Positions 33,162 to 41,074 of a stretch of 64,000 nt of DNA are shown in pieces; within the stretch, counting starts at the first letter, position 1; every line of letters starts with the position of its first letter. Origin of the DNA: UBA3305 sp002373555 (lineage in GTDB: Bacteria; Bacillota; Clostridia; Lachnospirales; Lachnospiraceae). The notes under the pieces were generated by a model, which ran no database searches, was not told the origin of the DNA, and saw only the letters and a list, made by a program, of their open reading frames with translations. Made by a program: the position numbers and the translations under genes. Location: positions 41,347 through 105,346 of the forward strand of contig CAMOER010000005.1 of assembly GCA_946612455.1 (NCBI GenBank), written 5' to 3'.

Positions 33162-33707
33162 GTGAAAAAATCCAGTTTCGGATCGGTGATATCCACCGCG
33201 ATCCTCTGTTATCTGTTCTGGCTGCTCATTACGGGACAGATCGTACAGATCTTCACGGGAGGCGCGTCCGTACAGGTGCTCATTGCCGGCGTGCTCGTAA
33301 GCATCTTGGTCGGAGCATTCTCGGGACGGTTCTTCATTCATGAATCACCGTTTTATCTCTGGAACCCCAAGCGGTTCTTTACGTTTCTTGTCTACTGCAT
33401 CTGCATTTTCCCGATCGAGCTGTTCAAAGCGAATGTGGATGTGGCGAAGAGAGCATTTTCCCCTTCCCTTCCCGTCAATCCCGGCATCGTCAAGATCCCG
33501 GTGGACGTGAAGTCGGAATATGCGCAGTCTATGGTAGCCAATTCAATCACGCTGACGCCCGGCACCATCACGATGGATATCGTGGAGGAAGAGGGTCAGA
33601 CCTACTATTACATCCACTGGATCGATGTGGCGACGGAAGACGGCCGTGAGGCCGGCGACGCCATCAAAGGGACCATGGAAAAATGGATAAGGAGGATCTG
33701 GGAATAA
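33162..33707 (+). CDS. mbhA: Mrp/Mbh-type antiporter subunit E (MbhA-like)
   Basis: The 181-residue membrane protein belongs to the MnhE/MrpE family: two or three N-terminal helices (TAILCYLFWLLITGQIVQIF, VQVLIAGVLVSILVGAFSG), FFTFLVYCICIFPIELFKAN, then a soluble part with ANSITLTPGTITMDI, the family signature. The start is taken as GTG at 33162 after GGAGGTACACCT; an ATG at 33132 overlaps hypA and has no ribosome site. It opens the E-F-G block of the hydrogenase operon, as MbhA does in Pyrococcus. Confidence 0.87.
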   Translation: MKKSSFGSVISTAILCYLFWLLITGQIVQIFTGGASVQVLIAGVLVSILVGAFSGRFFIHESPFYLWNPKRFFTFLVYCICIFPIELFKANVDVAKRAFSPSLPVNPGIVKIPVDVKSEYAQSMVANSITLTPGTITMDIVEEEGQTYYYIHWIDVATEDGREAGDAIKGTMEKWIRRIWE

Positions 33708-33961
33708 TGAGTGAACTGATCTTTTTCGCAATCTGTTTCATCGTGATGGCCCTCTGTCTCCTGATCCGTTTCATTATCGGACCTTCGGTCGCGGACAGAG
33801 CCGTTGCGGCTGACTCGATCGATATCCTGGCGGATATGGCACTCATCATTTTTGCACTTTACAGCGGACGCTCCGTGTTCCTGGATATCGCCTTCATCAC
33901 CGCGATCCTGGGATTTGTCGGATCCACGATCGTAGCCCGCTATCTGGAGGGAAGATTATGA
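33707..33961 (+). CDS. mbhB: Mrp/Mbh-type antiporter subunit F (MbhB-like)
   Basis: The 84-residue protein has three helices and the MrpF signature GPSVADRAVAADSIDILADM. It starts in a TAATG overlap with the previous gene and ends overlapping subunit G. In Mrp and Mbh complexes it packs with E and G at the ion-translocating end. Confidence 0.88.
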   Translation: MSELIFFAICFIVMALCLLIRFIIGPSVADRAVAADSIDILADMALIIFALYSGRSVFLDIAFITAILGFVGSTIVARYLEGRL

Positions 33962-34302
33962 GAATTGCAATCGATGTCTTTATCGTATTCAGTATAATCT
34001 TCGCGCTTGCGGGCGTGATCGGCATGCTCCGGATGCCCGATGCCTACTGCAGGATGCAGTCCAGCACGAACATCGCCACCTTCGGCGTGCTCGGCGTCAT
34101 CATCGGCGGCGTGCTCTATTCCGCATTCATCCTGCATGACGGCGGCATGACCGTAAAGCTTATCGGCATGGGCGTATTCTATATCATCACCGCGCCGATC
34201 TCCGGACACGCCATCGCGAAGGGCGCTTATCATCACCGTGTGGAAATGGATGAGAAGACTGTATGCGACGCATACGGAGAGGATATGGTGGAGGAAGAAT
34301 GA
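33958..34302 (+). CDS. mbhC: Mrp/Mbh-type antiporter subunit G (MbhC-like)
   Basis: The 114-residue membrane protein shows the MnhG signature GVIGMLRMPDAYCRMQSSTN and three helices. Its ATG overlaps the F stop by 4 bp, and its own stop overlaps the MbhD-like gene. The acidic C-terminus (EDMVEEE) is cytosolic by prediction. Confidence 0.88.
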   Translation: MRIAIDVFIVFSIIFALAGVIGMLRMPDAYCRMQSSTNIATFGVLGVIIGGVLYSAFILHDGGMTVKLIGMGVFYIITAPISGHAIAKGAYHHRVEMDEKTVCDAYGEDMVEEE

Positions 34303-34556
34303 ACGCAGTATATGTATTAAATACAATGATCGTGGTCGGCATCCTGATCTCAGCCGTCTGCGCTGTGGCGTTCCGGAACACGCTTTCTTCCGTGATCGCG
34401 CTGGGAGTGACCGGCGGCCTGATGGCGCTCGAGTTCATTCTTCTGCAGGCGCCTGACGTGGCGATCGCCGAAGCGGCTGTCGGCGCAGTGCTTTCCACTG
34501 CGATCTTCGTCATAGCCGTGAAGAAAACTACGCCGAAGGAGGATGAAGAGAAATGA
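34299..34556 (+). CDS. mbhD: Hydrogenase subunit MbhD-like (DUF4040)
   Basis: The 85-residue protein has helices around RNTLSSVIALGVTGGLMALE and FILLQAPDVAIAEAAVGAVL, the latter typical of the MbhD family, which matches the C-terminal part of MrpA (A-P-D-V-A-x-x-E). The Glu there may take part in ion movement. Four-base overlaps join it to both neighbours. Confidence 0.86.
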   Translation: MNAVYVLNTMIVVGILISAVCAVAFRNTLSSVIALGVTGGLMALEFILLQAPDVAIAEAAVGAVLSTAIFVIAVKKTTPKEDEEK

Positions 34557-34906
34557 AGAGAATACTCACTATCATGTCCCTGTTCATCATCCTGGTATGC
34601 GGGATCGCAGGCGTAAGATATTCCTACTACAACGGTTCGGTCACTTACAACGGAAGCGGCACGAACGTCATGGATCTCTATAATGATCCGACCTCCTATG
34701 ATGAGAGCAATCCCGACGGCGTCGCGGACATCATCGTCAAGGAGAACCTCGAGAAGACGATGGCTGCGAACAATGTCGCCGCAGTCGTGTTCGACTTCAG
34801 AGGATACGATACGCTGGGCGAGTCCTTCATCCTGCTGACGGCCATCGCCGGATCCTTCGTGATCTTAAGCAGAGTGAAGCATAAAGGAAAGGAGGAAGAA
34901 GCCTGA
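34553..34906 (+). CDS. mbhE: Hydrogenase subunit MbhE-like
   Basis: The 117-residue protein has one N-terminal helix, a soluble region with YDESNPDGVADIIVKENLEK, and a C-terminal helix after VAAVVFDFRGYDTLGESFIL. The phrase VVFDxRxxDTLGE is the signature of MbhE and the MrpA end region. It overlaps its upstream neighbour by 4 bp and its downstream neighbour by 1 bp. Confidence 0.86.
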   Translation: MKRILTIMSLFIILVCGIAGVRYSYYNGSVTYNGSGTNVMDLYNDPTSYDESNPDGVADIIVKENLEKTMAANNVAAVVFDFRGYDTLGESFILLTAIAGSFVILSRVKHKGKEEEA

Positions 34907-35379
34907 TGAAATTCAAGGAAGGCATTACCGAAAAGAACGTCATCGTAAAGTGCGGCGCAGATAAATTCCTCCCCTTTGCGGTCACCTTCGGTATTTATAT
35001 CATCATGTTCGGTACGATCAGCCCCGGCGGAGGATTCCAGGGCGGCGTGATCGTGGCTTCGGCCGCGCTGCTGCTGTATCTGGGATACGGATACAACGTC
35101 GCGAAGAGAGCGATCAGCACCGAAGTATTACGAGTCAACGAAGCATGCGGCGCATCGCTTTATGTGGTCCTGGGTCTCTTGGGCATCGCCTTCGGCGCGA
35201 ACTTCTGCCGCAACGTCTTCTTCAACAACGGAAATGTGGGAGATCTGATCTCTGCCGGTACCATTACCTTCATGGGCTATGCCGTCGGCTACAAGGTGCT
35301 CTGCGGTGTCGGATTCCTGCTCCTTCTGATGCTTGCGCTGCTGGCACCGGATGCAGATGATGAGGAGGAGGAAGCATGA
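34906..35379 (+). CDS. mbhF: MnhB-domain subunit (MbhF-like)
   Basis: The 157-residue membrane protein belongs to the MnhB family (GTISPGGGFQGGVIVASAAL is the signature) with four helices. It ends in an acidic Asp/Glu tail. The start overlaps the previous stop by one base and its end overlaps the MnhC-like gene by 4 bp. Confidence 0.88.
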   Translation: MKFKEGITEKNVIVKCGADKFLPFAVTFGIYIIMFGTISPGGGFQGGVIVASAALLLYLGYGYNVAKRAISTEVLRVNEACGASLYVVLGLLGIAFGANFCRNVFFNNGNVGDLISAGTITFMGYAVGYKVLCGVGFLLLLMLALLAPDADDEEEEA

Positions 35380-35735
35380 TCATAGTCAATTACATCGCAT
35401 CGATCATCCTGATCGTTCTCGGATTTTATACCGTCTGCACGAAGAAGAATTTGATCAAGATCGTCCTCGGACTCGGTATCGTGGACTACGGCATCAACAT
35501 GCTGATCGTCAGCTTCGGCTTCAACGAAGGCGGCACCGCGCCGATCTATCAGCTTTCGGATCTGCTGAACGGCGTTGCTCCGCAGTTCTTCGTGGATCCC
35601 GTGCCGCAGGCGCTTACACTGACATCGATCGTTATCGGTGCCTGCGTGGATGCCATGGCACTTTCCCTTGTCGTGATGATCAACCGCAAGTACAAGACTG
35701 TCAATGCGGATGAAGTAAGGAGGTTGAGAGGATGA
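35376..35735 (+). CDS. mbhG: MnhC/NuoK-like subunit (MbhG-like)
   Basis: The 119-residue protein has three helices and the NuoK/MnhC pattern (KIVLGLGIVDYGINMLIVSF, then VPQALTLTSIVIGACVDAMALSL, matching D-P-x-x-Q-A-L-x-L-T-x-I-V-I). NuoK-type subunits join the large antiporter-like subunits in the proton path. It overlaps the next gene by 4 bp. Confidence 0.88.
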   Translation: MIIVNYIASIILIVLGFYTVCTKKNLIKIVLGLGIVDYGINMLIVSFGFNEGGTAPIYQLSDLLNGVAPQFFVDPVPQALTLTSIVIGACVDAMALSLVVMINRKYKTVNADEVRRLRG

Positions 35736-37642
35736 TGCAGCATTTTCCCGTACTGGCTGTAATGCTGCTGTTCCTGGCAGCTTTCCTGGTGGAGATCTTC
35801 GGATCGAAGAATAAAGTGATCAGGAACGGCCTGACATTGCTCGCCACCACAAACGCGCTGGTCATGACGCTTGCACTGATCAAGCCGGTCATGATGAACG
35901 GCGAAGTCATTTCCTACTGGATGGGCAACTGGGCGCCTGTGTCCGGCTATGCCATCGGTATCGGCTATGAAGTGGATGCGCTCGGCCTGTTCTTCGGTAT
36001 TCTCGTTACCGCGACATTCTGGCTTTCGAGCATCTATTCCATCGGTTACATGAATAAGGATCATCATCTGGGACACTACTATACGCTGTTCCTGATGCTG
36101 TCCGGTTCTGTTCTCGGTCTTGTGTTCACGGGCGATATCTTCAATCTGTTCGTTATGATCGAGATCATGACATTTGCTTCCGTAGCGCTCACGGCTTTCC
36201 GGAACGACAGCGAAGGCGCGCTGGAAGCGGCATTCAAATATCTGGTCATCGGTTCCATCGGATCGTCTTCCGTGCTGGCCGGCGTGGCAATGCTGTATTC
36301 ACAGTGCCATACGCTGAACATGGCCCAGCTCTCCTCGATCCTTTCGGGCGGACTGACGCCCACCTCGGTCGTGGCCTTCGGTCTGATCGTGGCCGGCTTC
36401 GGCGTAAAGAGCTATATCGTACCGTTCCATACGCCTGCAGCCGATGCCTATGCGGCAGCACCGACCTCCGTCTCCATGGTCTTCTCCGGCATGGTCAACA
36501 AAGCCGGCGTTTACGGAATGATCCGTATGGTCTACATCGTCTTCCGTGCCATGGACCACAGCTCCGTGCAGATGCTGCTTGCGGTCTTCGGCGCCGTCAC
36601 GATGTTCGTCGGCGTTACGATGGCACTGACGCAGCATGAGTTCAAGAGACTGCTTGCGTTCCACTCGATCTCTCAGATCGGCTATGTGATCACAGCCGTC
36701 AGCCTGGGCAGCGCGCTGGGACTGACCGGCGGCCTGTTCCATGCCATGAACCATACGCTGTTCAAGGGTCTGCTGTTCCTGTGCGCAGGCGCTGTCCTGT
36801 ACCGCACCGGCACCACGAACCTGGACAAGCTCGGCGGCCTCTCGAAGAAAATGCCGCAGACGACGATCTGCTTCCTGATCGGTGCAGGCGCCATCTCCGG
36901 TCTGCCGCCCTTCAACGGTTTTGCTTCCAAATGGATGATCTATCAGGGAATCTTCACCAAGGCTCTCACCAGCGGGAACTTCCTGTATGTGATCATCACC
37001 GTGACTGCGCTGATCGTATCCGTCATGACGCTGGCTTCCTTCATCAAGGTCACCCAGGCCGTCTTCTTCGGACAGCTGAGAGAAGAGCACAACGATGTCA
37101 AAGAGGTTCCGGCTGTCATGCTGATCCCCATGTACATCATGGCAGCACTCTGCGTGATCTGCGGTACCATTTATCCGCTGGTCAGCAAGTACCTGCTCTT
37201 CCCGGCCGCCAATGCCTCGCTGAATGTCGGTGATTACATCGACAAGATGATGGGGGCGGGCTATGCGGAAGCCGCCGGCGTACCCACCATGCTGGTCGAG
37301 CCGGTCACGTTCTCCTTCTGGAATCCCGTTCTGTGGCTGATCCTGTTCGGCATCGTTTTCTTCGCGGCCGTGATCGTGATCCTGCTCGGAACGAACGAGC
37401 GCGGAAAGATCCTGACCGCCGGCGAAAAGCCCGAAGCCAAGTATGCGACCTTCTTCTCCGGTGAAGAGGAGATGTTCTCCCAGGTCGGCGGCTCCGATCT
37501 GTTCTGGGGCTTCAAGAAGAACTGGAAGGGCTACTACAAGGTATTTACCGAGCTTCATTCGGGTATCGTAACGGATTATACATCCTACACAGTCATTGCC
37601 ACGGCGATCATCGTCATGTGCCTGTTCATATTCATGCGTTAA
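35732..37642 (+). CDS. mbhH: Large antiporter-like proton channel subunit (MbhH/MrpD/NuoL-like) with extended C-terminus
   Basis: The 636-residue protein has about 14 or more helices. Family motifs include GDIFNLFVMIEIMTFASVAL (with the buried Glu), VPFHTPAADAYAAAPTSVSM, AFHSISQIGYVITAVSLG and GLLFLCAGAVLYRTGTTNLD. Archaeal MbhH and MrpD are about 500 residues; here about 130 more are attached. They hold one helix (FWNPVLWLILFGIVFFAAVIV), a soluble stretch (GSDLFWGFKKNWKGYYKVFT) and a last helix. No separate MbhI gene exists, so the tail may be a fused MbhI. Confidence 0.88.
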   Translation: MMQHFPVLAVMLLFLAAFLVEIFGSKNKVIRNGLTLLATTNALVMTLALIKPVMMNGEVISYWMGNWAPVSGYAIGIGYEVDALGLFFGILVTATFWLSSIYSIGYMNKDHHLGHYYTLFLMLSGSVLGLVFTGDIFNLFVMIEIMTFASVALTAFRNDSEGALEAAFKYLVIGSIGSSSVLAGVAMLYSQCHTLNMAQLSSILSGGLTPTSVVAFGLIVAGFGVKSYIVPFHTPAADAYAAAPTSVSMVFSGMVNKAGVYGMIRMVYIVFRAMDHSSVQMLLAVFGAVTMFVGVTMALTQHEFKRLLAFHSISQIGYVITAVSLGSALGLTGGLFHAMNHTLFKGLLFLCAGAVLYRTGTTNLDKLGGLSKKMPQTTICFLIGAGAISGLPPFNGFASKWMIYQGIFTKALTSGNFLYVIITVTALIVSVMTLASFIKVTQAVFFGQLREEHNDVKEVPAVMLIPMYIMAALCVICGTIYPLVSKYLLFPAANASLNVGDYIDKMMGAGYAEAAGVPTMLVEPVTFSFWNPVLWLILFGIVFFAAVIVILLGTNERGKILTAGEKPEAKYATFFSGEEEMFSQVGGSDLFWGFKKNWKGYYKVFTELHSGIVTDYTSYTVIATAIIVMCLFIFMR

Positions 37643-37658
37643 GGGAAGGAGGATAAAA

Positions 37659-38609
37659 ATGCAAATCTTACTGTTTCTGGTTAAAGTTCTGATCTTCCCC
37701 GGCGCACTGTTCACGGCCTGTGTGGGACTGTTCCTTGCGGGTATTGACAGAAAGGTGATCGCCCATATGCAGAAGCGTATCGGACCGCCCATCCGTCAGC
37801 CCATGTATGATTTCTTCAAGCTCATGGGCAAGGAGACCATCGTGCCCGCAAGAGCGAACAAGCTTGTATTTCTGGGCGCGCCGATCGCCGGATTCATCAG
37901 TCTCGCGATCGTCATGCTCTTTATCCCGATCTTCGGCTTCACCGCATTTTCGGGAACCGCGGATCTCATCGTTATCCTGTATTTCCTGACGATCGGCGGC
38001 GTTGCCCTGATCGTGGGCGGCTCCTCTTCCGGATCCCCCTATGCAGGTATCGGTATTTCCCGTGAGATGGTCACGATGATGAGCTATGAGCTGCCCTTCG
38101 TCCTGGTGCTGCTTTCCGTAGCCAGGAAGGTCGGCGGATCCACGCTTGCCTTCTCCATGAACCAGATCGCGGATTACCAGGCAGCCAACGGAAGCCTGCT
38201 GTTCTCCTGGAGCATGATCCCCGCAGCGATCGCGCTGCTGCTGATCATCCCCGCGGAAGTCGGCATGCAGCCTTTCGATGTGGCCGAAGCCGAGACGGAG
38301 ATCTGCGAAGGTCCCCTGATCGAGTATTCCGGCGCTGCCCTCGGCATGTTCAAGCTGAATACCGCCATGAAGATGTGTATCATGACCGGTCTTTTCACCT
38401 CCCTGTTCCTGGGCGGCATCCGGACCGGCACGGTCGTCTGCGACGCGATCATTTTCGTGGCTGTCTGCGCGGTGGTCACACTGATCTGCATCACGACGAT
38501 CCACGCGGTTACTGCCAGACTCAAGATCGAGCATCTGTTCAAGTTCTACTGGACGGTGGTTTCGGGCCTTGCGCTTGCAAGCCTGATCCTGGTCTGGATG
38601 GGACTGTAA
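37659..38609 (+). CDS. mbhM: NuoH-like membrane subunit (MbhM/EchB-like)
   Basis: The 316-residue, eight-helix protein matches Complex I subunit 1: RIGPPIRQPMYDFFKLMGKE near residue 45, EMVTMMSYELPFVLVLLSVA, and AEVGMQPFDVAEAETEICEG with the conserved Glu cluster (E-x-E near residue 210). This subunit anchors the hydrogenase arm and forms the link to the ion path. ATG at 37659 follows GGAGG. Confidence 0.9.
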   Translation: MQILLFLVKVLIFPGALFTACVGLFLAGIDRKVIAHMQKRIGPPIRQPMYDFFKLMGKETIVPARANKLVFLGAPIAGFISLAIVMLFIPIFGFTAFSGTADLIVILYFLTIGGVALIVGGSSSGSPYAGIGISREMVTMMSYELPFVLVLLSVARKVGGSTLAFSMNQIADYQAANGSLLFSWSMIPAAIALLLIIPAEVGMQPFDVAEAETEICEGPLIEYSGAALGMFKLNTAMKMCIMTGLFTSLFLGGIRTGTVVCDAIIFVAVCAVVTLICITTIHAVTARLKIEHLFKFYWTVVSGLALASLILVWMGL

Positions 38610-38621
38610 GGAGGTATGGAA

Positions 38622-39068
38622 ATGTTTAAAAAACTGATTGATAAAAGCGCATCCAAATCTCCCTGGCTGTATCATATCAACTCAGGCTCCTGCAACGGCT
38701 GTGATATCGAGCTCGTGGCCTGCCTGACACCCAGATACGATGCCGAGCGTTTCGGCTTCAAGCTGGCAGGCTCTCCCAGACATGCGGATATCGTCGTAAT
38801 CTCCGGTCCCGTGACATCCCAGTCCAGAGACCGTCTGGTCCGTACGATCGCACAGGTGCCGGAACCCAAGTGCGTGGTCACCATCGGTTCCTGCCCGCAG
38901 TCCGGAAACGTGTTCAAGGGAAGCTATTCCGTAGAAGCGCCCGTTGAGAATTTTGTGCATGTGGATGTGGCCGTCGCCGGCTGCACCCCCAAGCCGGAAG
39001 CCATCATGGAGGGACTGTATCAGGCAGCCCTGATCCTGCAGAAAAAGAGGGAGGCGATGCACAAATGA
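38622..39068 (+). CDS. mbhJ: [NiFe] hydrogenase small subunit, NuoB-like (MbhJ/EchC-like)
   Basis: The 148-residue protein carries the four ligands of the proximal [4Fe-4S] cluster: SGSCNGCDIELVACLTPRYD (two Cys), TIGSCPQSGNVF and VAGCTPKPEAI. It passes electrons from the ferredoxin-like subunit to the Ni-Fe site. The ATG at 38622 has AAGGAGG 7 bases upstream; the ATG at 38616 is too close. It overlaps the polyferredoxin gene by 4 bp. Confidence 0.92.
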   Translation: MFKKLIDKSASKSPWLYHINSGSCNGCDIELVACLTPRYDAERFGFKLAGSPRHADIVVISGPVTSQSRDRLVRTIAQVPEPKCVVTIGSCPQSGNVFKGSYSVEAPVENFVHVDVAVAGCTPKPEAIMEGLYQAALILQKKREAMHK

Positions 39069-40270
39069 TGTTCCCTTATCTGAAAACAGCGCTTACGAAT
39101 CTCTTCAGACCGGCGAGCACGGAGGTGTTCCCGAATCCCGCTGCGGAGGGCCTCGGAAAATACAGAGGAAGGATCTCCTTTAATCCCGAATCCTGTGTGG
39201 ACTGCGGCATGTGCATCAAGGTCTGCTCGCCCGATGCGATCACCCGTACGGTGGAGAAGGCCGAAGGCGGAGAGTATATTACAAGAACGTTCGATCTGAC
39301 TTCCTGCACATTCTGCGCGACCTGCGCCGATTTCTGCGAGGAGGGATCCATTCAGATGACGAAGGACTACCATATGGTCGCGGAGAATGCCGCGGATCTG
39401 GTGGTATCCGGCGTCACGTTCAAGAAAGAGATCGCCGGTCATATCTTCTGCGATCTGTCCGGATGTATCTACTGCGGACTCTGCGCAAAGAACTGTCCGG
39501 AAGCGACCATTACGGTCGACCGCAAGACCAAGACCTGGCGGATCAATTACGAGAACTGCATCAAGTGCGGAAAATGTATCGACAAGTGTCCGAAGAAGGT
39601 GCTTTCCTTCTCGGAAGAAGATATGGTATTCCCGGAGCCGCAGGCAGCGCCCGCGGCGGCCGCCGGCGCAGCCGCGCCTGCAGCCAAACCCGCAGCACCG
39701 AAGAAGGCCGCAAAGCCGAAGAATCCCCCGCAGTATACCGAGGGCGGCGACGACCAGCTGGTCTGCGATATCGCGAACTGCATCTACTGCGGAATCTGCA
39801 AGAAGAACTGCCCTGCGGAAGCCCTTACCGTCGACCGCAAGGAAAAGATCTGGAAGGTCGATCATGAGGCCTGCATCGGCTGCGGACTGTGCGTGGACAA
39901 CTGCCCGAAGAGCGTGCTGAGCTTCGGCGTGCCTGCTGAAGGCGGTGCGGAAGAAGCCGCCGCGGAAGCTGCGCCTGCTGCGGCAGCAGCGCCCGCAGCG
40001 GAAGCGAAGGCGGAGAAGCCCGCCGAGGCGAAGGCCGCGGAGGCGGCGCCCGAAGGGCCGCCGCCGGAGTACTCCGAGGCGGAGTACGGCCAGCTTGTGT
40101 GCCATCTTGCGGACTGCATCTACTGCGGCATCTGCGCGAAGAACTGTCCGATGGATGCCATCACGGTCGACCGCAAGACGAAGACCTGGAAGGTCGATTA
40201 CGACAAGTGCGTGATGTGCGCGATCTGCAATGACAAGTGCCCGAAGAAGGCGCTGGACTTTAAAGGATGA
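39065..40270 (+). CDS. mbhN: Polyferredoxin subunit with eight [4Fe-4S] motifs (MbhN/EchF-like, expanded)
   Basis: This 401-residue protein has a normal MbhN/NuoI-like first module (Cys44-47-50-54 and Cys81-84-87-91) and then three more 2[4Fe-4S] ferredoxin modules at about residues 129-185, 234-288 and 346-400. Each extra module begins with an added Cys five residues before the motif (for example ADCIYCGICAKNCP) and contains TVDRK-x-K-x-W. Modules 2/3 and 3/4 are separated by Ala/Pro/Lys-rich linkers of 30-45 residues, like flexible tethers. Family members have two clusters. The protein would collect electrons from ferredoxin or partner enzymes for the hydrogenase. It ends the operon before a terminator. 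Confidence 0.92.
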   Translation: MMFPYLKTALTNLFRPASTEVFPNPAAEGLGKYRGRISFNPESCVDCGMCIKVCSPDAITRTVEKAEGGEYITRTFDLTSCTFCATCADFCEEGSIQMTKDYHMVAENAADLVVSGVTFKKEIAGHIFCDLSGCIYCGLCAKNCPEATITVDRKTKTWRINYENCIKCGKCIDKCPKKVLSFSEEDMVFPEPQAAPAAAAGAAAPAAKPAAPKKAAKPKNPPQYTEGGDDQLVCDIANCIYCGICKKNCPAEALTVDRKEKIWKVDHEACIGCGLCVDNCPKSVLSFGVPAEGGAEEAAAEAAPAAAAAPAAEAKAEKPAEAKAAEAAPEGPPPEYSEAEYGQLVCHLADCIYCGICAKNCPMDAITVDRKTKTWKVDYDKCVMCAICNDKCPKKALDFKG

Positions 40271-40278
40271 TTTGCTGA

Positions 40279-40304
40279 CAGCCCTGCGAAAGCAGGGCTG
40301 TTTT
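40279..40304 (+). terminator. Terminator of the hydrogenase operon
   Basis: CAGCCCTGC-GAAA-GCAGGGCTG is followed by TTTT, 8 bp after the polyferredoxin stop. Confidence 0.85.
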
Positions 40305-40321
40305 GTATTCCGGCTGTTGTC

Positions 40322-40740
40322 GTGCAAAAACAGGAGCCGGAGAAGAAACTGCTGCCCTTGTCGTGCAAAAGCACGGTCTGAAGAAGAAAGTACTGCTCTT
40401 ACTGTGCAAAAACTTGGGCCAGAAAAGAAATTACTGCCCGTTGCTGTGCAAAAACACGGTCTGAAGAAGAAACTACTGCCCTTGTCGTGCAAAAACACGG
40501 TCTGGAGAAGAAACTACTGTCCTTACCGTGCAAAAACACGGTCTGGAGAAGAAACTACTGTCCTTACCGTGCAAAAACACGGTCTGAAGAAGAAACTACT
40601 GCCCTTACCGTGCAAAAACAAGAGCAAAAAAAGAGATTACTGCCTGAGCTTGTGCAAATAAAGAGGTTTGAAAAGATTTTACTGCCTCGGATTGTGCAAT
40701 TTCTTGCTCTAACAAAGAAAATACTGCCCCTGAATCAGAA
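40322..40740. repeat. Array of at least ten 41-42 bp tandem repeats
   Basis: The word GTGCAA recurs at 40322, 40363, 40404, 40446, 40487, 40528, 40569, 40610, 40652 and 40694. The spacings are 41 or 42 bp, about four helix turns. Central units (40446-40610) are nearly identical; outer units keep only the cores GTGCAAA and A-CTGCC-C (on the minus strand TTTGCAC and GGCAGTA). The period is not a multiple of three, so reading frames rotate and no protein is encoded. There are no unique spacers, so it is not CRISPR. An inverted remnant is seen near 40848-40890. The rest of the gap to 41074 has no gene. Confidence 0.9.
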
Positions 40741-41074
40741 GAATATGCCAGCCTGCGTCCGAGAAAAGGACAGTAAAAAGAAATTACGCGAGTGGATTTG
40801 CACAGAATAGAGGAAATTCGTCGATTTGAAAACAGATTCTGCTCAATTGCAGGCAGTAAAAATCTGAGATACTGGCATAATTGCACATAATTCTCCTTGG
40901 CCTTAAAATCGTGATAAAAATTGTCAACGGGTTCGTGCGTGAGTGTTCAGATCTTGTGTCCGCAGACGAGGTAGTGTCCGCAGGCAAAGTCTGCCCCGCA
41001 AGAGCCAATTTGCGAATGTGATGCCAACTTACGTCAGACATATGATCTCTATCGGATACGGCAGCGGATAAGTT

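Noticed and set aside
33162..37642. Independent Mrp Na+/H+ antiporter operon
   Set aside because: The subunits lie between the hydrogenase large subunit/hypA and the NuoH/NuoB/ferredoxin subunits with overlaps, and MbhD/MbhE-like pieces are separate genes as in Mbh.
40322..40740. CRISPR array
   Set aside because: Units are contiguous tandem copies with no unique spacers, and no cas genes are in the window.
40230..40810. Basic, Lys/Cys-rich reading frames across the tandem repeats
   Set aside because: The repeat period is 41-42 bp, so the frame rotates from unit to unit; there is no ribosome site, and the composition only reflects the repeat.
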